Assembly (NCBI GenBank): GCA_022494885.1
Contig: JAGVSM010004551.1
Coordinates: 124,001 to 188,000 of the forward strand
DNA length: 64,000 nt
Source of the DNA: Micrasema longulum
Taxonomy: Eukaryota > Arthropoda > Insecta > Trichoptera > Brachycentridae
Direction of reading: 5' to 3'
Positions within the stretch are counted from its first letter, which is position 1. Every line of letters begins with the position of its first letter. The notes beneath the pieces were generated by a model that made no database searches, had not been told where the DNA came from, and was given only the letters and a program-made list of their open reading frames with translations. Of this stretch, positions 21,438 through 31,439 are shown in pieces. Made by a program: the position numbers and the translations under genes.

Positions 21438-21666
21438 ATTATTATGAAAATAAAACTTTGTTATCAGTGTTACACAATTTTATTATTTTACAAGAACACA
21501 ACTATAGTTTCGGGAGAGCACTCCTCCCATCGACGGGTGATATAAAACATATGGAGTTTTATATCACCCGTCGATGGGAGGAGTGCTCTCCCGAAACTAT
21601 AATTGTGTTCTTGTAAAATGATAAAGTTGTGTAACACTGATAACAAAGTTTTATTTTCATAATAAT
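21438..21666. mobile_element. Long palindrome of PLE-like termini
   Basis: Two 111-base arms (21438-21548 and 21556-21666) are nearly perfect complements around a 7-base centre. Each reads outward from GTCGATGGGAGGAGTGCTCT through CCCGAAAC to a tail ending AACAAAGTTTTATTTTCAT. The GATGG ... GGGAG/CTCCC ... GAAAC pattern resembles a hammerhead core and stem II, and the tail resembles the PLE tails at 17025 and 32070. I infer an inverted dimer of a third PLE family. Confidence 0.55.
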
Positions 21667-21689
21667 TTAAAATGAAGTGTTACGAAGTG

Positions 21690-22460
21690 AATGCCGATTC
21701 AATTAAATATAGTTTTTAATTAATCATACGTATATTGGTTTTTAGATAAGCCCAACATCCAGCCTATCTCTCTTAAAAATCGATGTTGAACTGATTCAAT
21801 ATTTTTTATTTAATTATTTTACTGAAACAAACAGTCGACAATGATATAATAACATAAAAAATATACGGTTTAAAGACAGACCAGCGAAGTTTCTAAATAA
21901 AAATTATACATATTAAATTAAGGTACAAAAAAAGGCTGTGTTGATGTGTATTTGTATGAGAGTAAGTGTAGAGGTGTGTTTGTGTGTATTTGTGAGCATC
22001 ATTGAAAAGCAAGTGGGATCGTATCGCAGCCAGAAAGAATGAGTCTTAATTTAATGAACATTGTTATGGGGTGGCCTTGGTGGTCTTATAGTAAAAGTCT
22101 TCTTTATAATTAGTATGGTATATTGACAAGATATACAGAGGAACAATAGTAACAAGTGGACAAGTGTCTACAGAGGAGGCTAGCTGAAGAATGGCCAGTT
22201 GGTCTAGGTATGTGGGGGTACCTTGTGGCCAGTAGGCAGGTGTTGTATTGGGAACAACACAACCCTTACCTACACCTCTTACAAACATCAAATATGAAGA
22301 CCAGATAACAGAGGAAAAGGAAGAGGAGGGAACAAAAGAGAGTTTTAAGGGTATTGATATTTTTGAAGTCAGTTGCGTTTCGGTTAAGCTAGGGTTTCCT
22401 AGGACAGCGGTGCCCGTATCTTAACGGCCGTAGTGAACGGTGATGCGGTAGACAGCCGTC
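21690..22460. other. No gene recognised
   Basis: Non-coding by eye. 22050-22460 is less A/T-biased and a GC-richer patch (22380-22465) precedes the hairpin at 22469. The 75-codon minus frame at 22064-22291 is not recognisable. Confidence 0.35.
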
Positions 22461-22468
22461 GTAGTGGT

Positions 22469-22537
22469 GACTAGAGAGTGGTTTTATTTTTTAACGGTGT
22501 TATCAACACCATTTTTATAGGAAACCACTCTCTAGTC
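22469..22537. repeat. Hairpin with 16-bp perfect stem
   Basis: GACTAGAGAGTGGTTT (22469-22484) is complementary to AAACCACTCTCTAGTC (22522-22537). A second short stem (GGTGTT/AACACC) lies in the loop. It could be a short inverted-repeat element remnant. A microRNA role is not supported by anything else. Confidence 0.6.
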
Positions 22538-22928
22538 ATTGTTATTCATCAATATCTATGTCCCTACAGCCACGTTAGTACCATATTAATCCAAGGTATG
22601 AGACGTTAGCAAGATTTTTCTTTCGATTGCTGTAAATAAAATGATATAATGCATTTTTCAAACGGTTCTAGACGTCTGTTTGGCAAAGTGGGGTTTAGAA
22701 GATGCTTTTCACACTTGGGGAGCATTTGTTGAGACTTTATTAAGCTTAAAGTGAATCTCCCACTCGCAAGAAGACGAGTAAATCCTCTAGAGCTTTGCAG
22801 CGATAACACTGTTACTGGGAAACTCTGCACTATACTGGACACATGTGCGCTAAACATGTGTAAAATTTTACGGAAGAGTGAATATTAAAAATACACTCAC
22901 ATTCTCGAAAACATATATCTTTGTTAAC

Positions 22929-23336
22929 AAATTACAACAGGGATGGAGAATACCCTAAATAAGGGAATATGGAAGTCTAGGCATTAACAGGGCTTATGAC
23001 TTGTCATTAGCTGGTTTAAGTGGCCACTTCACACACTGTGTAACATTCACCATTCTGCCTAAGTTTGAACACCCACATTTCCGCAACTCTTCCATTTGTT
23101 GACTTTTGTGAAGTAAAAAAGCTGAAACTTTTATCGTGTGGGTGAGGTTCGTCCGGCTGAACCAATTCACCTCCTAGGCAACGCTTGAAAACAATTTTCG
23201 AATTTCTATACTTTTTTACAAGGTAGTTAATTCAACAATATTTTGAGTATGTCCAAATGTTTGCAGACTGGCTCCCTAGGGAGGGAATTCAGCCAGTATG
23301 AAAGCATTTGGACATACTCAAAACATTGTCAAACAT
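22929..23336 (-). mobile_element. MITE-1 copy with terminal foldback
   Basis: The blocks run from ATTACAACAGGGATGGAGAA through GGCATTAACAGGGCTTATGA, CTAGGCAACGCTTGAAAAC and TTCAACAATATTTTGAGTAT. The last ~98 bases (23233-23330) form a foldback: GTATGTCCAAATGTTTGCAG pairs with its complement across CTCCCTAGGGAGGGA. Confidence 0.8.
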
Positions 23337-23727
23337 AATGATTTACCGTATTCTTTTTTTTTCCGATTTTTAAACAGTTTTATACACAATTTGACGTTTA
23401 ATCAGTGTGACATTTATATGAAACTAAGTGCCGTCGCATTTCAAAAATAAAAATCTCCAAATTAACCATTCTCTAGGGGGTAGAGAAGATTAATTCAGAA
23501 AACCACTCCAGGATATGATGGATACACTGCAAACACTTTGAAATTCATACTTCTTTAAAATAAATTTGTACAAACCGCATTGACTTTCGAGTTATTTGTT
23601 ACATCTTTATCGTCAGGACTTAAGCTAACTTAAAATTACTCGAGTTGCTATTTATATTTTAAAATATCGTAAGAAAATAACAAATTAATATATTAATTCA
23701 ATTTATTGAAAAATTATTTTTTTTTAA
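23337..23727. other. No gene recognised
   Basis: A/T-rich spacer between two MITE-1 copies. Confidence 0.35.
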
Positions 23728-24002
23728 ATAACAATTTCAGGCGTTGCCTAGTATGTAGATGAAATAATTTAATTAGATAAATCTCACCCGCATAAATAAA
23801 GGTTTTAACTCTTTAACTTCACTAACATCAACAGATGAAAGAATTGAAGGAATATAGATCTTCAAATATGGGCAGAATGGTGAATGTTACACAAAGTGTA
23901 AAGTGGCCACTTAAACCAGCCATTGACATGTCATAATTCCTGTAAGTGCCTAGACTTCTATATTACCTTATATTAAATATTGTTTATCTCTGTTGTAATA
24001 TG
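23728..24002 (+). mobile_element. MITE-1 copy
   Basis: It starts at TTTCAGGCGTTGCCTAGTAT and runs through TCTCACCCGCATAAATAAAG, ATGGGCAGAATGGTGAATGT and AAGTGGCCACTTAAACCAGC. It ends at ATCTCTGTTGTAATATG (24002). Confidence 0.8.
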
Positions 24003-24624
24003 TTAAAATTAATATATATTAAAAAATAAGTGCAATATGTCATACCACAAAGTGATAAATGTTTTCGATACTAAAAACACTTAATAATGTATACAAAACA
24101 AAGATTTAATTCATTAATACTCATTATAACCCCAAGTATAAATATTTTATGTTAAAACATTACTTTAATTATTTGCGCGTTGAATTTGTAATGAAAAGTT
24201 TTTGAATGAAAAAATGACAATGAAGAATTTTAATTTTCAAAAACTTATTTGTTTTTAGGGGTGGTTCAAAATGAGAAACGGCATAAAACTAATTTATTTA
24301 ACAAGTGATAAATTTGCGTTTTACCGCTTTTGTATTTTGCGAATTGAAATTGTGAATAAAACACAACATTTTAAAGCTTTTATTACCTAAAAGCCCATTA
24401 AATACAAACGAAAATGTTTATATTAGAACTCCCCGTAAGAAATGTCTTATTTACTGAAATCATATACTTATATAATCATTCCTTTCATTCATTTACCCAT
24501 TCAATCAGATTTCTCTTCATGAAATGTGTATGACGAAGGTATTTTTATTCATAAATTTATAATATATGTTTTTATAAAGAACAATTTTTTAAAATACTAA
24601 TATGCGTAGATGTGAATTATGGAA
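24003..24624. other. No gene recognised
   Basis: A/T-rich, without a supported feature. Confidence 0.35.
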
Positions 24625-24710
24625 TTGGGGAGCCAGTAGGCTCAACGCAGTCGAAATGATATCACTTAGGCGAACGTGTAGTAAAACGTACACGAACTTT
24701 TTTATAACAT
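24625..24710 (+). pseudogene. RTE-like reverse transcriptase scrap
   Basis: A plus-strand frame encodes 'ASRLNAVEMISLRRTCSKT', which matches 'SRLNAVEMRSLRRMCGKT' of the RTE copy at 17961-19034. Nothing else of that element is next to it. Confidence 0.7.
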
Positions 24711-24945
24711 ATTAAGTAAGTTCATAACATTTTGAGAACTAATATAAATTTTTAATAACATTTCTTTTTTTTTAATCAAAATTTCTCAGTCGTTGTCTAC
24801 AAAAATTTTAATTTTTCTGTTATTTTCATTTATTTTTCATGTTTTTATTATTATTATTTTTCATATATTTTTATATTTGTAAATTGTTTTTAACCTCTGT
24901 TTATTATGTAAAAGCCCTTTGGTAAATAAATAAATAACAATATAA
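24711..24945 (+). mobile_element. LINE 3' UTR and tail
   Basis: A T-rich 3' UTR ends GTAAAAGCCCTTTGGTAAAT and AAATAAATAA. It is the same ending type as 27746-27800 and 7770-7816. A MITE-1 copy lies immediately downstream. Confidence 0.5.
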
Positions 24946-24950
24946 AAATA

Positions 24951-25213
24951 TTTTCAGGCGTTGCCTAGTATGTAGGTGAAATAATTTAATGAAATGAATC
25001 CCACCCGCAACAACAAAGGTTTCAGCTCTTTAACTTCACAAACGTCAACAGGTAGAAAAGCTGAAGGGGTGTAGATGTTCAAATAAAGGCAGAATGGTGA
25101 ATGTTACACAGTGTGTAAAGTGGCCACTTAAACCAGCCAATGACAGGTCATACGCCCTGTGGATGTTTAGACTTCTATATTCCTTTCTGTAAAATGTTAT
25201 TCATGTATGTTGT
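24951..25213 (+). mobile_element. MITE-1 copy
   Basis: It is complete from TTTTCAGGCGTTGCCTAGTA through AAGTGGCCACTTAAACCAGC to a right end near TGTTGTAATACG. Confidence 0.8.
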
Positions 25214-25229
25214 AATACGTTAGTAAACA

Positions 25230-25720
25230 ATGCTCAAAAGTCAGGTAAGTGCCGACTTCCTTTTATTTATAAAGTTCGAAACAACGTTTTGAAGAGCTAA
25301 TTGAGGGCCACGTGTGAGATATTGGATGTAGGACATCAGACGACTTCCTAAACCACATTATAGCCTCCAGTGCAGAAATTTACAAGTCACAGTAAGTAGC
25401 TTGGTGAGATTTTAGTTATTGTAAAAATATATATATATATAATGCTTAAAGTGTAAAAAATTATATTAATGTGAATAAAAAAAATAGTAAAAAACATCGA
25501 GGCGTAGAGTATACATGCTGGTCAACCTACCTACAGAGACAATAGTAGAGTCTTTAAATTGGAGACCAACACAACTGGTGACCCCGACAATATAGGCCCC
25601 TCACAAGAGTATTTTACACACTTATCATTTGTAATTTATACTCGATTTGCTCGGTTTACAAACCTTTTTTAATTCTTTTCTCTGTTGATTTTGTGAAATA
25701 AAGAGAAAAAAAAATAGTAC
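25230..25720 (+). mobile_element. LTR retrotransposon 5' end (LTR, primer site, leader)
   Basis: TGGTGACCCCGAC at 25576-25588 looks like the primer-binding site/leader start of insect LTR retrotransposons. The same string occurs, on the other strand, next to the LTR at 49089-49388. Upstream, about 25230-25572 ends ...CAACACA and would be the LTR, with a TTTATTTATAAAG promoter-like stretch near 25262. No gag or pol frame follows. The left LTR boundary is uncertain. Confidence 0.5.
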
Positions 25721-25721
25721 A

Positions 25722-26095
25722 CTATGTGAAAAATAGGCACATAAATCAGCGAAAGACAGGTCATTAGGCCTAGAATTCAATATTACCTCGGTGTTGTAAT
25801 AAACCGATCAATAAGTCCCTACGGTGTAAAATCCTATCCTTGTCTGCAAACATTTGGACAAACTCAAAATATGTCGATAACATCACTTAGTGCAAGAAGT
25901 ATAAAAATTATTGAAAAATATTTTCAGGCGTTGTTAATTTTAGCATGCAGGTGAAATAATTCAGTTGAATGAATCTCACCCGCGTCAAAAAAGATTTAAG
26001 TGAATTAAAGTAACAACAAATTAACAGTTGGAAGAATTAAATGGATTTTTAAACAGACGCAGAATGGTGAATATTATACAGCGTGAAAAATGATC
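25722..26095 (+). mobile_element. Degenerate MITE-1 copy, rearranged
   Basis: The order is a decayed right terminus (GACAGGTCATTAGGCCTAG ... GTGTTGTAATA), then a module resembling CAAACATTTGGACAAACTC, then core (TTTTCAGGCGTTG ... CGCAGAATGGTGAATATTAT). The permuted order suggests two copies in tandem or a dimer junction. Confidence 0.65.
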
Positions 26096-26135
26096 ATAAA
26101 ATAAATATAAAACAACTCTGTTTTTAACTACTTAT
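26096..26135 (-). mobile_element. PLE tail fragment
   Basis: AACAACTCTGTTTTTAACTA matches the complement of the PLE 3' tail at 17030. Only ~35 bases remain. Confidence 0.45.
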
Positions 26136-26249
26136 TTGTGAGTGAATGGAAGTGATGTTACTTCGCTGCCCAATTTTGAGCCATTTCAGTTGCTTAGTCA
26201 AAAATGCGGCCATATTTTCCAAGTAAAATGAAAATATAATACCAAATCG

Positions 26250-26590
26250 CTGCCCTAATCTTGTATGTTCGATATATAATTTTTAGCAAAATCAAGTTAT
26301 AAATGCCAATATGTTCATTATCTTATTAAGCGTCCTTGTAGCTAGAGAATTATGATTTTTTCCGTTATTAAATAGTATTTTCAACATTTTTTTAGGTGCC
26401 AATCTCCACTTACTGATCTTGCTTTGACTTTACAAACCAAAAAATGTGCTTTGTAAAATTTTCAAAAATGGTGAACTGAACATACAAGAACTGGAACAGC
26501 GAAATGCATATGTTTTGAAGTCGTTCTAGTTTATCGAGTTGTTCACAGCTTAAATAAGTCATGGAAACACCAGGGAAGTAAAGGAAGATA
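26250..26590 (-). mobile_element. LINE reverse transcriptase remnant
   Basis: A minus-strand frame at about 26460-26585 encodes 'PGVSMTYLSCEQLDKLERLQ' followed by 'NICI', which resembles the W-x-P ... L-x-x-L-E-R-L-Q segment of CR1/jockey proteins. A part of this region (26255-26360) is repeated, diverged, at 28160-28280 in the same orientation. Confidence 0.5.
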
Positions 26591-26591
26591 A

Positions 26592-27170
26592 TTAATTATT
26601 TTATTTATTTAACTTTTTTTACATAATATTATTTGTACATTGGCGAGCTTATTGCCAAATGGCAATTTCTTCCAACCGACAAATTAAATAATAGTTTTAT
26701 TTTTATAAATCAAGCTACAAAACATATTCAGTAGAAAATTAAAATTAAAACGCTAAAGATATCTAAAAAAGAAACAAACGTATTTGTTTATAAATTACAT
26801 TACATTAATACTCTTACTTAAAAAAAAAATTATTCATAAAAAACAAAAATACAATATTATAACTTAATACAATAATTTACATTAATTAAATACATATATT
26901 TACATTAACGTTTCCCATAACGTAAAAGAAATAAACAATTCTTGTGTACATAATGGGGAGTGACGTCTTACAATAGTTTATTGTATTTTAATTATTAATA
27001 CTTTTAGAATAACATTAATGGGAAAATGGGACTAAGGAAAAAAAAGGAAAGAGGAAAGAAGGAGAGATTCAGAAAGAGAAAGGAGATGTTTCTTCAGACG
27101 TGATTTAAACAGAGATACTGTAGTAACATCTTTGATGGTGGATGGAAGACGATTCCACAGTCAAGGTATT
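26592..27170 (-). mobile_element. LINE 3' end: reverse transcriptase C-terminus and full 3' UTR
   Basis: A minus-strand frame at about 27060-27165 encodes 'WNRLPSTIKDVTTVSLFKSR' then 'LKKHLLSL', close to the peptide at 3165. The ~450-base 3' UTR contains the CACTCCCCATTATGTACACA block also found at 16463. It ends GAAATTGCCATTTGGCAATA, AGCTCGCC and (AAATAAAAT). This is the clearest view of this family's 3' end. Confidence 0.75.
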
Positions 27171-27537
27171 TTGAATTCAACTTGAAATTCGTAATCAAGA
27201 AAGATCTTACAGCAAAAGTAGTAATAGTGTGTTAAATAATAAAAATCGAAAATCAACAACAATATTGTTGTTTGTCGTTGTCTGTCTTTTGAAACTTGAA
27301 CTACTCAAAAACTCAGAGGAACTTTACAAATTACTAGAAGTTTTCATTATTTATTCAAATTTATACTAACTTGAAAGTTAGTTTGAAATTTCAGTTAATT
27401 ATCAATTTGAGAGTCATATTCATTATAAATTCTACGCAAAGAATGCTTAACTTCTTCAAAAACCTAACATGAAGAACATTATCCATATCACGAAAAAGTT
27501 GACAGTGTGTTTAATAACCGTATATACGTTATTCTCT

Positions 27538-28290
27538 ACATTTTATTTGTTGGGGATATCAACAGTATAATACATGTGAAAAAATATATCAAATAAAATA
27601 TACAGAGAATAAAACCAATGACAGATATCCACAGAAAAACATGAAATACTCGTGGTGGACATGTGTGTATACATATTATCAGACAAGTGTAAAAAAGATA
27701 TATGGGTAAAATATGAAAAAACAGATAAAATATATAATTTTATTATTTATTTATTTATTAATTAACACGCCCTACGGGCTTTTACATTTATAAGAAATTA
27801 CATTCAAGTGCAGCAGTGAAAACTAAGTATATAAATTTAGTTAAAATTAAATATAACATAAGAAAAACTAAAAGATACAATAATAAGTAAAAATTAGGAA
27901 ATGTACCAACATAGGTATATGGGTACATAGAAAAATATTTAATAAATTTACACATGAAAACATACACACATAAAAAAACATGTATATGCATACATACACA
28001 CACATATACAATATACATACATGCATGTACATATAAAAACTACTAAGTATATGAAAAAAATTTGTGTTTTAAAATGCAAATTTTATATGTTAATTTGTTA
28101 CAATCAAAGGAATCAATAAGGGAAAAGTTCAAATTATACTCTCGAGCTAAACGTTTTAGCTCTAGTTCTTGTATGTTCAATAGACCATTTTTAGCAAAAT
28201 TGAGGTAATAATGCCAGTATGTTCATTATCTTATTACGAGTCCATGTAGCTAAAGAATGATATTTTATCCGTTATATATAAGTGGAGAGT
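27538..28290 (-). mobile_element. Two LINE 3' tails
   Basis: At 27538-27650, GGGGATATCAACAGTATAAT and ACAGATATCCACAG match the tail at 325-450. At 27746-27800, (TTTAT)n TTAACACGCCCTACGGGCTT is a minus-strand LINE terminus, and its T/A-rich 3' UTR extends right. The region at about 28160-28280 resembles 26255-26360. No clear protein survives. Confidence 0.5.
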
Positions 28291-28727
28291 TCTGGGCATA
28301 TTCATGTATTAAAATAGAGAGCTCGACGTGTGACGAGTGCGGTAGCAAGGGGCATTTAACGATTACTCTGACATGAAAACCTGGATAAAAGAGGAAATCA
28401 ATTTATAGATTTACTGCTAATTTCTAACATTTTCTATAATAACCTGGTATTAAATGCCACGAAACCTGTTTTAAGACGTGCAACACATATCGTTCATGCT
28501 TAATTTTTAAAGTAATATTGTTATAACTATACAAATGACGCACCTTTTAAGATTTCAGGAAATTATAATGATACAATAATAAATAATATAAATGCAAATA
28601 AACGAAAATTAAATATCGCAATAACAAAATATTTAGTATGATGATGTAATGATATGACAAAGATGTTAATTCCGTGGATGAAATAAAATATCTCGGAGAA
28701 CACTTAAACAACAAAAACAACAACAAA
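28291..28727. other. No gene recognised
   Basis: Mostly A/T. A less biased patch at 28305-28390 has no recognisable frame. Confidence 0.35.
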
Positions 28728-29084
28728 CCATCACGCCGTTTCTCAGTAAGGCTAGTCAGAGAGGATAGAACGCTACATCACACTATATTTGCATACATAT
28801 CTCGCTTCCTTTAAATTCAGACATCTTTTCATGCACGCGCGCCGATTTTTCTGACTTTTAATATGCTCATCTTCAACTATTTGTTTGATTTGGCCATGCC
28901 ATGTCTATCTCGGTCTTCTCCTAAATCTGCATCCATCAACATTCGCATTTTAAATATTCGTGGACGTTCTTTTGCTATCCATTCGTTCTACATGTCCAAA
29001 CCAACGCAGGGCTCTTTTCTTGATTTTGTCGGTAATGCTTACCCGCACCTCGCATAATGTACGGATTAATGTACGCATAATGTA

Positions 29085-29418
29085 CGGACGAGAAGTAGTA
29101 TCATACATGGTCAATATAGTGCAGGCAATTGGTAAAATAAACCAAAGTAGGGAAGAAAATGCCGAACACTCCTCTAGTGGAACGGAAGGCCTTTTGACTG
29201 CTGGCAACAGGCCGGCTTCTCCTGAAGAGTTTTAAGTGGTTTCCTCTCCACATGAGCAAATGCTGAGAAGTTCCCGATTGGTCCACATAAGTATATCCCT
29301 CCTGATCCTAACAGTTTAGATAAATTTCAAGGAATTTAATTGCATAGAATCCACCTTTTATATATTATAAGCAAGGTAAATAATAAAGCAACTCCCATTT
29401 AAAAAAAAAAAAAAAAAA
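29085..29418 (+). pseudogene. Poly(A)-tailed retrosequence with protein C-terminus, copy 1
   Basis: The open frame 'VSYMVNIVQAIGKINQSREE' continues to 'GTEGLLTAGNRPASPEEF' and a stop at 29235. An untranslated region ends in AATAAAGC and an 18-base A run (29401-29418). Flanks repeat ATGTACGGATT on both sides (about 29057 and 29418), a target-site duplication within the RTE copy. A longer copy lies at 62379-62829 on the other strand with the same frame and stop. I do not recognise the protein. Confidence 0.65.
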
Positions 29419-29779
29419 TGTACGGATTTCAACATTTGTGCATCTATTGTACATAGTTTTACCAAACATTTACCTGAGAGATCGCATTTCGACAACATCA
29501 GCCTACTTTCATCCCTATTTTTCCAAGTCCATACTTCGCTCCCATACATCAGGGCCGGAACCAGGACTTCATTATAAATAGCTAATTTTGCCTCTTGCGA
29601 CAAACATTTATTTGCCAAGGTTGATTTAAGTGCACCGTTCACTCTGTTTTCAGCACTTACCCTCCTTTCAATATCTTTCGCATACATTCCATTCCTAGTA
29701 AACATACTTCCATTCACAGATTCTTCTACTTGTTTTAGTATAACTCCGTTTACAGTGATTTCACATTTAGTCATACTTT

Positions 29780-30301
29780 TGTAGGGTCCATAGTCCATAG
29801 TCGATGACACACACGTGTTAAATTAGTTCACCTAAAAGAGACTAATGACCGACGATGCAACGTCATCATTTTCAATCGAATCCTATACATTCGTAAAATG
29901 CAACTCTGAGTATTTCACATGAAATCGGAGGGCATCGCCCTGCAGTACATTCACATCATCCCTACTATGAAGAAATGAACTACAAAGGAATATGGTCTAT
30001 AAAGAGACCACAGGATGCAGCCAACATCAGTCAGCTCGTTCAGCCTGCCCAACAAAGTCAGTCAGTCAGTCAGTTCAGTTCACGTCAGACCAGCTCGACG
30101 ACATCACACAGTTCCAGCATGTAGTTCAAGTGCAGTCTCTTCAACCCATCATCGCCGCTACGCTTGTGCTACACAACCAAGTGCTGTATCTTATTCACCG
30201 TGTAATAAATAAACATCAAACGGCAACCTCGTGTCTTCTCTGTCAATCTCTAACTGGGGTAGGAATTCCAACCAAACCCTCAACTGCTTAAATCCTACGC
30301 A
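29780..30301 (+). mobile_element. Solo LTR candidate
   Basis: A 522-base segment of balanced composition interrupts the RTE copy. It begins TGTAGGGTCC and ends AATCCTACGCA, so its ends are short inverted repeats with TG...CA. It has a GGTCTATAAAGAGACC promoter-like stretch (29994-30009) with a downstream start region, and AATAAATAAACATC before the end, as in Ty3/gypsy-type LTRs. No internal region is present. Short open frames inside it are incidental. Confidence 0.6.
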
Positions 30302-30474
30302 TTCATTTCTATCAAAAACCATCGCATTCGATTTGTCGACATTCATCAGCAAATCGCTTCCCTTTCATACATTGAAGACCTTTGTTACCAAGAATTGCAG
30401 TTCCACTTAAAGAAAAAAAAATTAGAAAACATTCCCAACACAAAACGAGAAAATAGTATTAAAGTTAAAACCAC

Positions 30475-30590
30475 CCTTGAATCCAATATTTCACGTTCAC
30501 CCAGTAAGGAATTGAATCTCAAGCATATTAGGCCAATGCACCATCTACTTGAATCTTTCGCACTGTGTTTGTAAACCTTGTTGTAGAGTG
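30475..30590 (-). mobile_element. SINE head (tRNA-like)
   Basis: On the minus strand, AGATGGTGCATTGGCCTAAT (A-box-like) and GAGATTCAATTCCTTACTGG (B-box-like) have tRNA-like spacing. The rest is not alignable to the other SINEs. Confidence 0.55.
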
Positions 30591-31439
30591 CTTGCACTTG
30601 TGAGAGAGGGGATTATAATAGGATTATTATTTTATTTTGTTAACGTTTGGAGGCAAATATTGACTTCAAAATACATTAAGTAAAAGTGTTAGTTTGTTTG
30701 TTTGAAAATTGTTTTCGCTAATCGATTACATTTAATATTCATTAAGTTCTTAAGAAATTTTAGGGCTAAAAGGCTATTGTTTGAGTTGATTCGTATTTTA
30801 TACTGGCCATCTTGAATTTCTAATCTATGTGATAAAATAGTTCAATCAATCTTAATTTTACAATTTCAACATAAAACATTAATATTTTGTTATACGCATT
30901 GAATAAATATAACAACGTAAAATTAAATTACAAAGATATTAATTTTTTTTAAAGTTGTCAGAAACACCATCCAGAAACAAAACGATTTAAAGCAAGATTT
31001 TTATTCCTCCAGTATATAAATAATGCGAAATCTTTTACATTTTTTTTTTTATTGCCTTTTTTTGACGTCATTTTTTTTTATTTACGTATATTAGATCTCA
31101 ATTTTAATAGATACTACAAATTCAATACATATTTTTATAGACAAAAAATAAAATTTTTGATTAATTTTTTTAATGTTTTTTATATTGTTTTTGTTGCATT
31201 TATCAGCTCTCTAAAAAATATTTTCAGGTATATGTTTCTTCAATTTAATTGTATTTTTTTCTTTCTTTTTAAACATTAAAAAATATTTTAAACCATTTTA
31301 TCTGGTTTTGTCGAGTTATTTTTCTTCTTGATACTTTTTTTTATTTATTCAAAGCATTTAAATCAATAAAGTACAATATGGTCGTTATTTTACGTGTGTT
31401 AAATATTATGTCTGTACCCTTTATTTGAATCTTTACTGA
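30591..31439. other. No gene recognised
   Basis: Very A/T-rich. The plus frame at 31052-31279 is phenylalanine/isoleucine-rich and matches nothing. Confidence 0.4.

Larger units (their letters stand above)
28728..30420 (-). pseudogene. RTE-like LINE reverse transcriptase copy, split by two insertions
   Basis: Three blocks (28728-29068, 29430-29779 and 30302-30420) match the RTE copy at 17961-19034 in order and orientation. They encode 'LRWFGHVERMDSKRTS', then 'NRVNGALKSTLANKCLSQEA', 'LVPALMYGSEVWTWKN' and 'DESRLMLSKC' (shifted), then the segment upstream of those. A poly(A)-tailed retrosequence interrupts it at 29085-29418 and an LTR at 29780-30301. The minus-strand 3' end is A/C-rich (ACAAC repeats at 28700-28730). 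Confidence 0.8.

Noticed and set aside
22469..22537. microRNA precursor
   Set aside because: A perfect stem alone is not evidence; the spacing and loop are not typical and a short inverted-repeat remnant is simpler.
22606..22857. 83-codon minus-strand frame as a host exon
   Set aside because: No splice signals in phase, no recognisable domain, and no homologous copy in the window.
29992..30291. 99-codon and 65-codon plus-strand frames
   Set aside because: They lie inside the LTR-like segment in two overlapping phases and resemble no protein; the balanced composition of the LTR explains them.
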